DNA of 64,000 nucleotides from Nectonema munidae (Eukaryota > Nematomorpha > Nectonematoida > Nectonematidae). The first letter of the stretch is position 1; each line of letters opens with the position of its first letter. The stretch spans positions 1 to 64,000 of the forward strand of contig JAUIRK010001051.1 of the NCBI GenBank assembly GCA_030549495.1, read 5' to 3'. The notes below the pieces were generated by a model. That model had not been told where the DNA came from. It did not search any database and saw nothing but the letters and a program-made list of their open reading frames with translations. The position numbers and the translations under genes are program-made. Of the stretch, positions 1-10,849 are shown piece after piece.

Positions 1-1128
1 AACATATGTCGACTGTGCCGATAACCAGTAAACAAATAAATTCAGACACTCTCTTTAGTGCCTAACGTTGCAAAAACGCAACGTTTATCATTTTTGTCCA
101 AGAAAGGCTGAAAAATTTAATAAAATTAAAGAATTAACTTTTTTTTATTGCACAAACCTTGTAAAGGAACGAAGAAAGCTCGGTTAATGAGTAGAAAATT
201 CTTGGAAAAAAATTTAGACCAAATACTTTTGGAATAATAATGATTTATCTATTGTTGACTTAGATAAAAAGGTTATGGACAATAATTAATTTGAAAACAA
301 TGTAAGAAAGACAAACTACAAATGTAAAGGAATAAAATATTTTGATAAATTATATTAAAGAAAATAGATTAAACATTTTGCGTTGCAACATAATGCAGAA
401 GCGTGTAAGATTCTGGGCATCTTTCAATGACTATCTAAAATCGACATTCACAAACGACGACCTTGAAATATGGACAAGTCATCACACAAGGGCCGGTGCT
501 AGGAATTGCGGGGACCAATTAGAAATCTGATAGTGGAGCCCCGACTCTACAAAGTAAAATTTATTGGTGTTAATATTTCATATAAAGAGCACCAAAAAAG
601 ACATTTAATTCTTGTTATAAAAAAATTTAAAGGCAATGTGGATACCTTTATTGTTATACTTTTAACATTAAGAGAGGCAAATTTTAGCAATTACAAGACT
701 TTCTAGCTTTTTTATTAACAAAATATTTTCAAAGTCAATAGATTTTCTAGCTTTCTATAGAAAGCATTGCCAAACTGTATAGTCTTTCTTGTGAAACCGT
801 AGACCTCAAGTATGTTTTAATTAGTTTCAGCACGGGCCCCATTTGATAACATCGGTTAAATCGGCTTGCACACGGCCGGGCATCACACTTTTAATATTAG
901 TTATAGATTGAAAACTAACTAGTGAATTAGTAATTCATAACTAATATTTCTGAAGCCATTTACGTAAATTAAGGTTGCTGATTCATAACAGTTGAAAGAG
1001 AAAAGTTTATACTGCATCATCATTCAAAGTCCCATAAATATAAATAGGTTAAGTCATCAGTGCATAAAAATTAAACATAAAGGGAGCTTTGTTCGCAAAA
1101 TTATAAATAAGTCGAGTTGGAGTCGTGT

Positions 1129-1353
1129 CAGTGACGAAGCCAGGACGGCGCCTGTAGTACACTGACCCTTCATTTTCGCTAGGTTACACCATCTCTAAAA
1201 ATTTAAAGCTATTATAAATCTATCCGCATTGTTGAAGATTTTTTAATAAAAATTTTGTTAACTTTTAAGCTTATGAGAAATTTTGGATTTTATTATTTTG
1301 AAAAAATGTGCCCTTTTGTGCCACCCCATTTTTTATTTTCCGCCACGCCACTC
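1129..1353. mobile_element. 225-bp non-autonomous DNA transposon (8-bp target repeat)
   Basis: The left end reads CAGTGACGAAGCCAGGA. The right end, read on the minus strand, is GAGTGGCGTGGCGGAA, so the termini form a degenerate inverted repeat of the CAGTGGCG-type. The flanks are AGTCGTGT (1121-1128) and AGTCGCGT (1354-1361), an 8-bp target duplication with one mismatch. That length fits the hAT superfamily. There is no coding capacity. Because it lies inside the macro-repeat, it inserted before the array was amplified. Confidence 0.6.
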
Positions 1354-2159
1354 AGTCGCGTTCGAAAATTAGAAATGTCGTAAAATATTTTCCAGACTCC
1401 ACAACCGTGGTTTGAAGACGGAGTCATTTTTTGGACATTGTCTGGTTTTTGTCGTAAGCTTCATAACCAATGGGAGAAGGCAGAGAGAACGACCTTGACT
1501 TTTCAGGCACCTATTTTTTGATTACAAAAAAGGAACTTGGAAAAATAAATCTAAATTTCATTATCAATTATATCTCCTTTTAGGTATAAAATTATTTCTA
1601 TTATTTTTAATCTTTATTTCTCTTTTTAAACTCACTCCATATATATCTCGATTAACTGATTTAAAGATCAAGGATTAAAATATGAGTTGAAACGGTGAGT
1701 TACAGTTATAGAATCCCAAGAGCTAGCCACTGGTATCAACTTCGAGAAATGAAAGCAGAATTCCAAGAAATAATGTAGCAAAGAAGATCGTAGAAAAAGA
1801 GATTACTCATTTTTTGTAAGTAAAAATTTTAGACAATAAATTCAAGTGTCAGGTAATTTATTTGAATAAAAATTTTGGCAATATACCAAATTTCAAAAAT
1901 ATTTCCTTACCATTTTTCTTATATTTAAACTAAAACAGCTGTCGTTATAATTTAAATATATACACTTAAATATTTATTTTTTTATAATACATTCTTAATT
2001 TTGTCATTTCTGTCTTGATTCTACAAAAAGAACAGGTAAAAGAAGAATGATTTCAATTTCCCACTTTTAATTTCGAGGTTACGGATAAATAAACAAATCA
2101 AAAATACACCTTTATTCTGTTGTAGAAATGAATCCATTTTTTAGAATAAATTTGAAAAA

Positions 2160-2450
2160 TAAAAATCGATATCATTTTTACTTAAAGTTTGTCCTCTTTT
2201 CTACTTAATATCATCCTTTTTTTTTTAATTTTTTTACTTCAAGTGCAAAAAAGAAAATCTATTAAAAGAAAACCGAGCATTTTAACCATTTTCATTTTAA
2301 ATTTGTCACTGCTTTTTTTGTATTTGGAATTTATTTTTTTCATTTTAATATCCTTTTTCAATTACACATTTTTTATTTCGTATCGACAAAAATCGTTGAG
2401 AATAAAATTAACTATTTTACATTCAAAAATATATTTTTATTTTTTAGCAA
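2160..2450 (-). repeat. Left inverted AT-rich arm of a fold-back-like structure
   Basis: Read on the minus strand, this segment carries GACAAATTT-type motifs and ends in a sequence like ACTTTAAGTAAAAATGATAT. The segment at 4005-4250 on the plus strand is a diverged copy with the same order of motifs, including AAATTCCAAATACAAAAA. The two arms therefore face each other around a 1.5-kb core. A third relative lies at 47150-47345, and 26281-26380 resembles it more weakly. Copies occur in unit 2 (about 9357-9604, with the 52-bp deletion) and unit 3 (about 16515-16805). Confidence 0.55.
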
Positions 2451-2790
2451 GATAATTTGAAGGAATTTTTACTTTTTAAGTTGTGCAAGTGAGAAATGTT
2501 TCAAAGCTCACTAAAGTATTTGTAGTCAATTATTCAATGACTTCTCCCTTTTCAAATTAAAAGCCAAACATTTTCATCAATTGAGCCAATCACATAGGAT
2601 TAGTAGTCATAAATAGTTACTGCTTATCTCTCGAAACACATTATTTTTGATTTCCTCACACTACACACTACGTATAATAGAGTCTCCAAAGATAAGAATG
2701 GCTGGTTGTAGAGAAAGGCTACACAATAAGTGATGTTGCAACGCATATATAAGGAATCAATTATTCTACTGCCAAATCAATCTCTTTCAT

Positions 2791-3060
2791 CAGTATGAGG
2801 AGGAGGATGGAGAAAAGTTCATCATCGCAAAGCAACGTGGATCAAGTCGATGTAGGAAGTTGAAGGAGTTTGAGCTCAAATACATCGAAGAAATTATTGA
2901 AGTTAGCCCTTGCATCACCCTAGAGATCATTTTGAAGTCAAAGATAAATTTTCAATTGATGTTGCTTGCCCAACTACATACAAAAAGATTTAAAAATTAT
3001 GCTATCGTGATTACACACCCAAAAACCTTTAAAAATGTATATTCATTGAGCCTGGCTTCA
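2791..3060 (+). pseudogene. Transposase helix-turn-helix remnant, Tc1/IS630-like (tentative)
   Basis: The frame from 2791 reads about 80 residues with RGSSRCRKLKEFE and EVSPCITLEIILKSKI in order. That pattern (a Gly/Arg-rich lead, then a predicted helix pair ending in Pro-Cys-Ile-Thr-Leu) resembles the second DNA-binding domain of Tc1/IS630-like transposases. A TATA-like ATATATAAGG lies about 50 bp upstream, which may be chance. The frame has no catalytic domain, so this is a fragment. The family assignment is inference from residue pattern only. It could also belong to another DNA transposon with a similar domain. Confidence 0.4.
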
Positions 3061-3560
3061 ATTTACACATTTCTAGCAGAGCCATGCAGGGACCCTGAAT
3101 TTCCCCGTTCGGGAGAGGAAGGTTTTAACTCCGTTATCGGATAATTGATAGAAAATTTGATCGTCCATATTCTGCAAATATATACATTATTTACTTTTCG
3201 CCATGATTTCAATAATATGAAATAATACTGAAAAAAATTTTTGGGTTCGGTTGCCCGAAATCTCCAATGAAGTTGGAATTCATTTCGCATCATACGGTCT
3301 CACTGATCGATGCGTCCCTATACTTTTCCATGGAAGTCGCCATTTTTTCTCTATTCAGAGCGTCGTTGAAAAAAATGGCGGCTCGTTTCAGCTTCTTTTC
3401 CTTTTCCTGATTCTTCCTTCTTCAAAATGGCCTCTCCTTTTCCTCTGATCTGGTTTTTTAACTATTCTTATAATGGTCTTATAATGTTTTCCAAATTGGT
3501 TCTAAAAAAATTACAAAATACTATCGAAATATATACTTTCAGAATTACATCTTAATACAG

Positions 3561-3695
3561 GCAAGCAACTCTCAATCAGAAAGATTGTTCAGTTCAGGTT
3601 CAAATATTGTAAACAGTAAAGAAAGTAGCTTGAATCCAGAAAAAGATGAAGAGTTCATTTTTGTTGGGCAAAATAATAAATCATTTAAAAATTAG
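3561..3695 (+). pseudogene. hAT transposase C-terminal dimerisation domain remnant
   Basis: The frame reads ASNSQSERLFSSGSNIVNSK, followed by LNPEKDEEFIFVGQNN and a stop. This fits the hallmark of the hAT dimerisation domain, in which a Ser-rich stretch precedes SERLFS-G-NIV and a later L-P-E motif leads to the C-terminus. Only about 44 residues remain, so most of the transposase is gone. GC-rich blocks at 3080-3125 and 3770-3845 may be parts of the element ends, but I could not pair them into convincing terminal repeats. Confidence 0.62.
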
Positions 3696-4004
3696 CTTAA
3701 ATAAAAAAGTTTATTTCATCTTTTTGTTTCATGAAATACTTTTATATTTCATCATTGAGAAAATAGTTCCCCGATCCGCCACATTCCCCGCGGGGTGGGC
3801 ATCTCCCGGACCCGACCTAAAAATCCACTCCCCGCTGGGCTTCTGATTTCTAGATATTTTGGCATGTTCTGAAACGTAACCCTGAAAAGTATTGCTATCT
3901 ACATATGCTCCACAATTTAACCTTGACATTTTAACAGATGAAACATATCATTCATAAAAATTGAGATAAAATTTTCAGTTTTTAATTTTTTGTTCATGGA
4001 AAAC

Positions 4005-4250
4005 CAGTTTTTTCAAAAGGCATTTTTGTATATACGTCATTAAGTAAAAAGAAATATAATTGAGAACGCAGAAAAACAAATTCCAAATACAAAAAGAAGC
4101 ATTTGAAATAAAAATTAACAAAATCAAAAGAAAAACTCAAAGACGAATTCAAAATGAAAAAGGATGAATTTGAAATGAAAAAGGACGAATTTGAAATGAA
4201 AAAGAATAAATTTAAAGTGAAAATGGTATATATTTTGAAAAAAAAACATT
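4005..4250 (+). repeat. Right inverted AT-rich arm of a fold-back-like structure
   Basis: This is the diverged inverted partner of 2160-2450. It holds short internal repeats of the type GATGAATTTGAAATGAAAAAG, which could be read as a lysine-rich peptide but show no other sign of coding. It ends TTTAAAGTGAAAATGGTATA, matching the outer end of the left arm. Copies lie at about 11159-11404 and 18360-18605. Confidence 0.55.
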
Positions 4251-6701
4251 TCATACCAGAACGCAAAAAGCTGCTATAACGTGAAAGGCTGACATTAAAA
4301 ACGAGAAGCTTGAGAGAGAACCTTTATATAAAACGAAATAACAAGAAGTTGAAGAAATAGGATGGTCGGATAAAATCGAGATGAATGCACTATAATCGTC
4401 GATATTTTATCTGTAGAATGATGAATGAATGTCGCGTCGATATTGCGATAATGATGTTATCTGTTTATTCTTCGTATTTGTAACATGTGTTGCGCGGATT
4501 AAAACAGCGAAAGAGGGAAGAGAATGCCAGTGTAAATGCTTCATGATGGATGGATGGACAACATGATCCACATTTTGTTTGTAATCAATAGCATTCATTT
4601 TCATCATCATCACTACAACAGCTTTTCAATTTGTTTGAAGCGTAATAATTTCACGATCATTTGGCAATGAATTAGTATAAATCTTTACAACGAAGTCCGA
4701 TGTTGTTTTTATGGATTCAGCGATAATTTTGCCTCTGGTTGATTAGCCTTTGACAATTTCACACTCAAGGCAATTTGACCTCTGTAAGGTCAAAAATATT
4801 ATTGAATTGGAAATCGAATTTTTTTTTAATGTTCAGGCATAATTTGTCCTCAAAACAATTTATCAATCAATATAACCAAATTAACCTGATTCCGCCATGA
4901 GGCCGAAATTTCCATGAACCTCCCTCCCAGGTTTCAACTGGTTTCTTTATCCTCTATACCTTTCTTGTAAAGGTAGATCTGATCAGAGTGCCAGAGTGGC
5001 TGAAAGTTGAGCATTGAATCCTCTTGAATTTTTTATTTTAAGCCGGAATTTTCGATCATGAGCATTTTGTCATGATAAAACATGTTGTTTATCGGGAAGT
5101 GGATTGAATTCTAAAAATGATAGAAATTTAAGAGTCCAATTGTGAAAAAGTGTATTATTGTTCATCTCGCCATAGATCCGATATCATAAATTAATAAAAA
5201 TCTAAAACTATTAATAAGGCGCATTGTTAATATCAAAATTAAGTTTATCTAAAGGAAATTTTCATCTAAATGAAACATTTTTTGCATTAAAGTTTTTAAT
5301 ACCCATGAATTAACGAAAAAATAGATAAATAAAAGATGTTATATATACTACTTAGGCTATAAACTAATTAGGACAGGGCGGATCTAGAAATTGGCATTAG
5401 GGAGGGGGAGGAGGATTTTACTAACCTACAACTCAAATTTCAAGCATATAAATTTAAGCTTTATCAAAATTTTTAAAACAAAAAGAAGAATGAGAACATT
5501 AAAACGATCCTCATTCATTGACCTGCGAAGTGAATTGATGTGGTAAAACTTGATGTGTTTAAATAATAAATTTACAAAAAAAATTGGATAATATAAAAGT
5601 AATAAGTGTCACACTTAACTACGATTGAAACATAAAAAACTGTTAAGGGCTTCTCACTTTAGAGAAAGATTGAATCTAAAAAACGAGTTATTAAAATAGA
5701 AAAAAAATCTCGGTTCACCAACATTTCAGTTGACAAAGAAGAATAGGAGAACGGAAAGTATTTGATCGGATTGGATAAAAATTTTTTTTACAATTTTTTG
5801 TTTTACCCTATCAAATTACGTGCTAATTGAACCAATTGTTTGACAACTTTCTTGAATACATTTTGACTATTAAAATGAAATGGTAATAATCTCGTATCTG
5901 ATTGGTTAAATTTCTAAAAAAATCTAAGATATCTTAAGGATATTAATAATAATCAACTGTTGATAGTGAAGTATGAAAATGAAGCAAGATGAATATTTAA
6001 AAAGAGCAAGAAAAATGAGTATTGCTGCATCCTTTGAGAATATAGCATCATTGATCGATTCTTTTATAAACAAAATCAATATTTAATTCTACATGCATTT
6101 TATCGAAATCACATCTCCATCTATATAAAACATCGCTATATATTTCACCGCTCGTTCAAAGTTTTTTGTACTACTCACTCAATGATAAGCACTTATCATT
6201 TCCTTCATATTTTAAGTTGAAAGAGATGGACAAAGGTTTTTGACAAGACATTTATAACGAAGAGAAGTAGATTCGGTATTTTAACCGAATGAAAGCGATT
6301 TATACGATACATTCCATTTTTTGAAAGTTTTTTCGGCTCTCGAACATTTGAGAAAGAGTGCCATCAATTCGTTTTTTTGAGAGCCCCTTAAAAGCTCCAG
6401 AAACCCTTTACAATTGCGAAAACTGAACGATATCTAATCTTGGAAGAACGACTAAATTCTAACACTTTATTTCCCGTTATTTAAAATATACTTGGAAAGA
6501 TATATTTCCTTACTTAAAAAAATGCGTTTCTGGCATTTGATGCCTATTCCAAGTTCTATTTCCGTGGCTAAACAAAATTGATAAGTCTAAGTGTAGCAAC
6601 CTTTATTACATTAGCAAAGTCTAACATGTTTGTATTCAAAATAATATTAATTATTTAATGTTTGTATTCAGACTTGGCATCAGGCAGGAGTCGGAGTTTA
6701 T

Positions 6702-6858
6702 AAAGGTAAAGGTAAAGTTGAGTCTTTTCATCAAGAAGGCACAATTGCGCCGCTTGTATCGAGCTATGAAGAAAGTAGCCTTGATGCGGGATCGAACCGA
6801 TTACCTTGAGTTATCGAAATCCAGTATCTAACCAAACTTACTCACGCCCCCAAAGGGA
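6702..6858 (-). mobile_element. tRNA-derived SINE, unit 1
   Basis: On the minus strand a pol III A-box-like GCGTGAGTAAGTTTGG is followed by a near-consensus B box, CGGTTCGATCCC. The tRNA-unrelated part follows and ends in a short tandem tail of TTTACC units (seen on the plus strand as AAAGGTAAAGGTAAAG near 6702). That order and tail are typical of a tRNA-derived SINE. A true tRNA is unlikely because the arms do not pair into a full cloverleaf. Confidence 0.6.
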
Positions 6859-7074
6859 TAGGAGATAAATTTTTGCAGGCATATCGAGTGAGCAGCCTTC
6901 TTTGGTCGATGTCGAAAGTGAAGAGATGGCGTTAATTTTATTAAATTTTCAAGTGTTTGGAGTATGATTGTGGAATCATAGTGGGTGAAGTGGCATGTTT
7001 TAAGAAATTAGAGTTTGGAAATAATTATTGTGCATCGGACTCCTATTTTAAAGATACTGATATTCATAATTGTT

Positions 7075-7165
7075 GGATAACCCGTTAACGACCAGAATAA
7101 TCAGACGATATCTAATGTAAAGCAGAAGATTTGTATTAAAAAGCATTGACAAACGCAGACTACTC
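7075..7165. mobile_element. piggyBac-like miniature element fragment
   Basis: The sequence ACCCGTTAACGACCAG, then AATCAGACGATAT and AAGCAGAAGATT, closely follows the element at 25990-26118 (for example ATCAGACGATATTTGC and AAGCAGAAGATT). Only one plausible end is visible and the far end runs into a 26-bp duplication. I read this as a fragment of the same TTAA-type family. A copy lies at 14225-14315. Confidence 0.45.
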
Positions 7166-7202
7166 ATATTTTTGTTAAACGCAGACTATTCATATTTTTG
7201 TT
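7151..7202. repeat. 26-bp tandem duplication at the unit end
   Basis: AAACGCAGACTACTCATATT and its continuation TTTGTT are repeated once with a single C/T difference. The same duplication occurs at 14301-14352. The element is short and has no obvious function. Confidence 0.85.
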
Positions 7203-8334
7203 AAGTTAACATATGTCGACTGTGCCGATAACCAGTAAACAAATAAATTCAGACACTCTCTTTAGTGCCTAACGTTGCAAAAACGCAACGTTTATCATTT
7301 TTGTCCAAGAAAGGCTGAAAAATTTAATAAAATTAAAGAATTAACTTTTTTTATTGCACAAACCTTGTAAAGGAACGAAGAAAGCTCGGTTAATGAGTAG
7401 AAAATTCTTGGAAAAAAATTTAGACCAAATACTTTTGGAATAATAATGATTTATCTATTGTTGACTTAGATAAAAAGGTTATGGACAATAATTAATTTGA
7501 AAACAATGTAAGAAAGACAAACTACAAATGTAAAGGAATAAAATATTTTGATAAATTATATTAAAGAAAATAGATTAAACATTTTGCGTTGCAACATAAT
7601 GCAGAAGCGTGTAAGATTCTGGGCATCTTTCAATGACTATCTAAAATCGACATTCACAAACGACGACCTTGAAATATGGACAAGTCATCACACAAGGGCC
7701 GGTGCTAGGAATTGCGGGGACCAATTAGAAATCTGATAGTGGAGCCCCGACTCTACAAAGTAAAATTTATTGGTGTTAATATTTCATATAAAGAGCACCA
7801 AAAAAGACATTTAATTCTTGTTATAAAAAAATTTAAAGGCAATGTGGATACCTTTATTGTTATACTTTTAACATTAAGAGAGGCAAATTTTAGCAATTAC
7901 AAGACTTTCTAGCTTTTTTATTAACAAAATATTTTCAAAGTCAATAGATTTTCTAGCTTTCTATAGAAAGCATTGCCAAACTGTATAGTCTTTCTTGTGA
8001 AACCGTAGACCTCAAGTATGTTTTAATTAGTTTCAGCACGGGCCCCATTTGATAACATCGGTTAAATCGGCTTGCACACGGCCGGGCATCACACTTTTAA
8101 TATTAGTTATAGATTGAAAACTAACTAGTGAATTAGTAATTCATAACTAATATTTCTGAAGCCATTTACGTAAATTAAGGTTGCTGATTCATAACAGTTG
8201 AAAGAGAAAAGTTGATACTGCATCATCATTCAAAGTCCCATAAATATAAATAGGTTAAGTCATCAGTGCATAAAAATTAAACATAAAGGGAGCTTTGTTC
8301 GCAAAATTATAAATAAGTCGAGTTGGAGTCGTGT

Positions 8335-8559
8335 CAGTGACGAAGCCAGGACGGCGCCTGTAGTACACTGACCCTTCATTTTCGCTAGGTTACACCATCT
8401 CTAAAAATTTAAAGCTATTATAAATCTATCCGCATTGTTGAAGATTTTTTAATAAAAATTTTGTTAACTTTTAAGCTTATGAGAAATTTTGGATTTTATT
8501 ATTTTGAAAAAATGTGCCCTTTTGTGCCACCCCATTTTTTATTTTCCGCCACGCCACTC
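8335..8559. mobile_element. 225-bp non-autonomous DNA transposon, copy in unit 2
   Basis: This is the same element as at 1129-1353, carried along by duplication of the macro-repeat and not by a new insertion. Its ends and flanking 8-bp repeats are unchanged. Confidence 0.58.
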
Positions 8560-9944
8560 AGTCGCGTTCGAAAATTAGAAATGTCGTAAAATATTTTCCA
8601 GACTCCACAACCGTGGTTTGAAGACGGAGTCATTTTTTGGACATTGTCTGGTTTTTGTCGTAAGCTTCATAACCAATGGGAGAAGGCAGAGAGAACGACC
8701 TTGACTTTTCAGGCACCTATTTTTTGATTACAAAAAAGGAACTTGGAAAAATAAATCTAAATTTCATTATCAATTATATCTCCTTTTAGGTATAAAATTA
8801 TTTCTATTATTTTTAATCTTTATTTCTCTTTTTAAACTCACTCCATATATATCTCGATTAACTGATTTAAAGATCAAGGATTAAAATATGAGTTGAAACG
8901 GTGAGTTACAGTTATAGAATCCCAAGAGCTAGCCACTGGTATCAACTTCGAGAAATGAAAGCAGAATTCCAAGAAATAATGTAGCAAAGAAGATCGTAGA
9001 AAAAGAGATTACTCATTTTTTGTAAGTAAAAATTTTAGACAATAAATTCAAGTGTCAGGTAATTTATTTGAATAAAAATTTTGGCAATATACCAAATTTC
9101 AAAAATATTTCCTTACCATTTTTCTTATATTTAAACTAAAACAGCTGTCGTTATAATTTAAATATATACACTTAAATATTTATTTTTTTATAATACATTC
9201 TTAATTTTGTCATTTCTGTCTTGATTCTACAAAAAGAACAGGTAAAAGAAGAATGATTTCAATTTCCCACTTTTAATTTCGAGGTTACGGATAAATAAAC
9301 AAATCAAAAATACACCTTTATTCTGTTGTAGAAATGAATCCATTTTTTAGAATAAATTTGAAAAATAAAACTTTTTTTTTAATTTTTTTACTTCAAGTGC
9401 AAAAAAGAAAATCTATTAAAAGAAAACCGAGCATTTTAACCATTTTCATTTTAAATTTGTCACTGCTTTTTTTGTATTTGGAATTTATTTTTTTCATTTT
9501 AATATCCTTTTTCAATTACACATTTTTTATTTCGTATCGACAAAAATCGTTGAGAATAAAATTAACTATTTTACATTCAAAAATATATTTTTATTTTTTA
9601 GCAAGATAATTTGAAGGAATTTTTACTTTTTAAGTTGTGCAAGTGAGAAATGTTTCAAAGCTCACTAAAGTATTTGTAGTCAATTATTCAATGACTTCTC
9701 CCTTTTCAAATTAAAAGCCAAACATTTTCATCAATTGAGCCAATCACATAGGATTAGTAGTCATAAATAGTTACTGCTTATCTCTCGAAACACATTATTT
9801 TTGATTTCCTCACACTACACACTACGTATAATAGAGTCTCCAAAGATAAGAATGGCTGGTTGTAGAGAAAGGCTACACAATAAGTGATGTTGCAACGCAT
9901 ATATAAGGAATCAATTATTCTACTGCCAAATCAATCTCTTTCAT

Positions 9945-10214
9945 CAGTATGAGGAGGAGGATGGAGAAAAGTTCATCATCGCAAAGCAACGTGGATCAAG
10001 TCGATGTAGGAAGTTGAAGGAGTTTGAGCTCAAATACATCGAAGAAATTATTGAAGTTAGCCCTTGCATCACCCTAGAGATCATTTTGAAGTCAAAGATA
10101 AATTTTCAATTGATGTTGCTTGCCCAACTACATACAAAAAGATTTAAAAATTATGCTATCGTGATTACACACCCAAAAACCTTTAAAAATGTATATTCAT
10201 TGAGCCTGGCTTCA
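9945..10214 (+). pseudogene. Transposase helix-turn-helix remnant, copy in unit 2
   Basis: This segment is identical to 2791-3060 as far as I can see. It was duplicated with the macro-repeat and has no independent reading-frame conservation to judge. Confidence 0.38.
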
Positions 10215-10714
10215 ATTTACACATTTCTAGCAGAGCCATGCAGGGACCCTGAATTTCCCCGTTCGGGAGAGGAAGGTTTTAACTCCGTTATCGGATAATT
10301 GATAGAAAATTTGATCGTCCATATTCTGCAAATATATACATTATTTACTTTTCGCCATGATTTCAATAATATGAAATAATACTGAAAAAAATTTTTGGGT
10401 TCGGTTGCCCGAAATCTCCAATGAAGTTGGAATTCATTTCGCATCATACGGTCTCACTGATCGATGCGTCCCTATACTTTTCCATGGAAGTCGCCATTTT
10501 TTCTCTATTCAGAGCGTCGTTGAAAAAAATGGCGGCTCGTTTCAGCTTCTTTTCCTTTTCCTGATTCTTCCTTCTTCAAAATGGCCTCTCCTTTTCCTCT
10601 GATCTGGTTTTTTAACTATTCTTATAATGGTCTTATAATGTTTTCCAAATTGGTTCTAAAAAAATTACAAAATACTATCGAAATATATACTTTCAGAATT
10701 ACATCTTAATACAG

Positions 10715-10849
10715 GCAAGCAACTCTCAATCAGAAAGATTGTTCAGTTCAGGTTCAAATATTGTAAACAGTAAAGAAAGTAGCTTGAATCCAGAAAAAGA
10801 TGAAGAGTTCATTTTTGTTGGGCAAAATAATAAATCATTTAAAAATTAG
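10715..10849 (+). pseudogene. hAT dimerisation domain remnant, copy in unit 2
   Basis: This is the same remnant as at 3561-3695, duplicated with the macro-repeat. I see no differences. Confidence 0.6.

Larger units (their letters stand above)
1..7207. repeat. 7.2-kb tandem macro-repeat, copy 1
   Basis: The sequence from position 1 recurs almost unchanged from 7208 and again from 14358, head to tail. The start phase is set only by the window edge, so the array probably continues to the left. I find no intact gene in the unit. Its recognisable content is old transposon debris, listed separately: a 225-bp element, a helix-turn-helix remnant, a hAT tail between two inverted AT-rich arms, a SINE and a piggyBac-like fragment. 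The stretches 1-1120, 1362-2160, 4270-6700 and 6860-7070 hold only AT-rich sequence and short chance frames. Confidence 0.97.

Noticed and set aside
2189-2455. 88-codon hydrophobic frame in each macro-repeat unit that looks like a membrane peptide
   Set aside because: It is made of T-rich inverted-arm repeat sequence. The Phe/Leu/Ile content follows from base composition, and the frame changes length between copies because of the 52-bp deletion.
3994-4266. 90-codon minus-strand frame with FFISNSSFFISNSS repeats
   Set aside because: The peptide repeat only mirrors the short DNA repeat in the right arm. There is no other coding sign.
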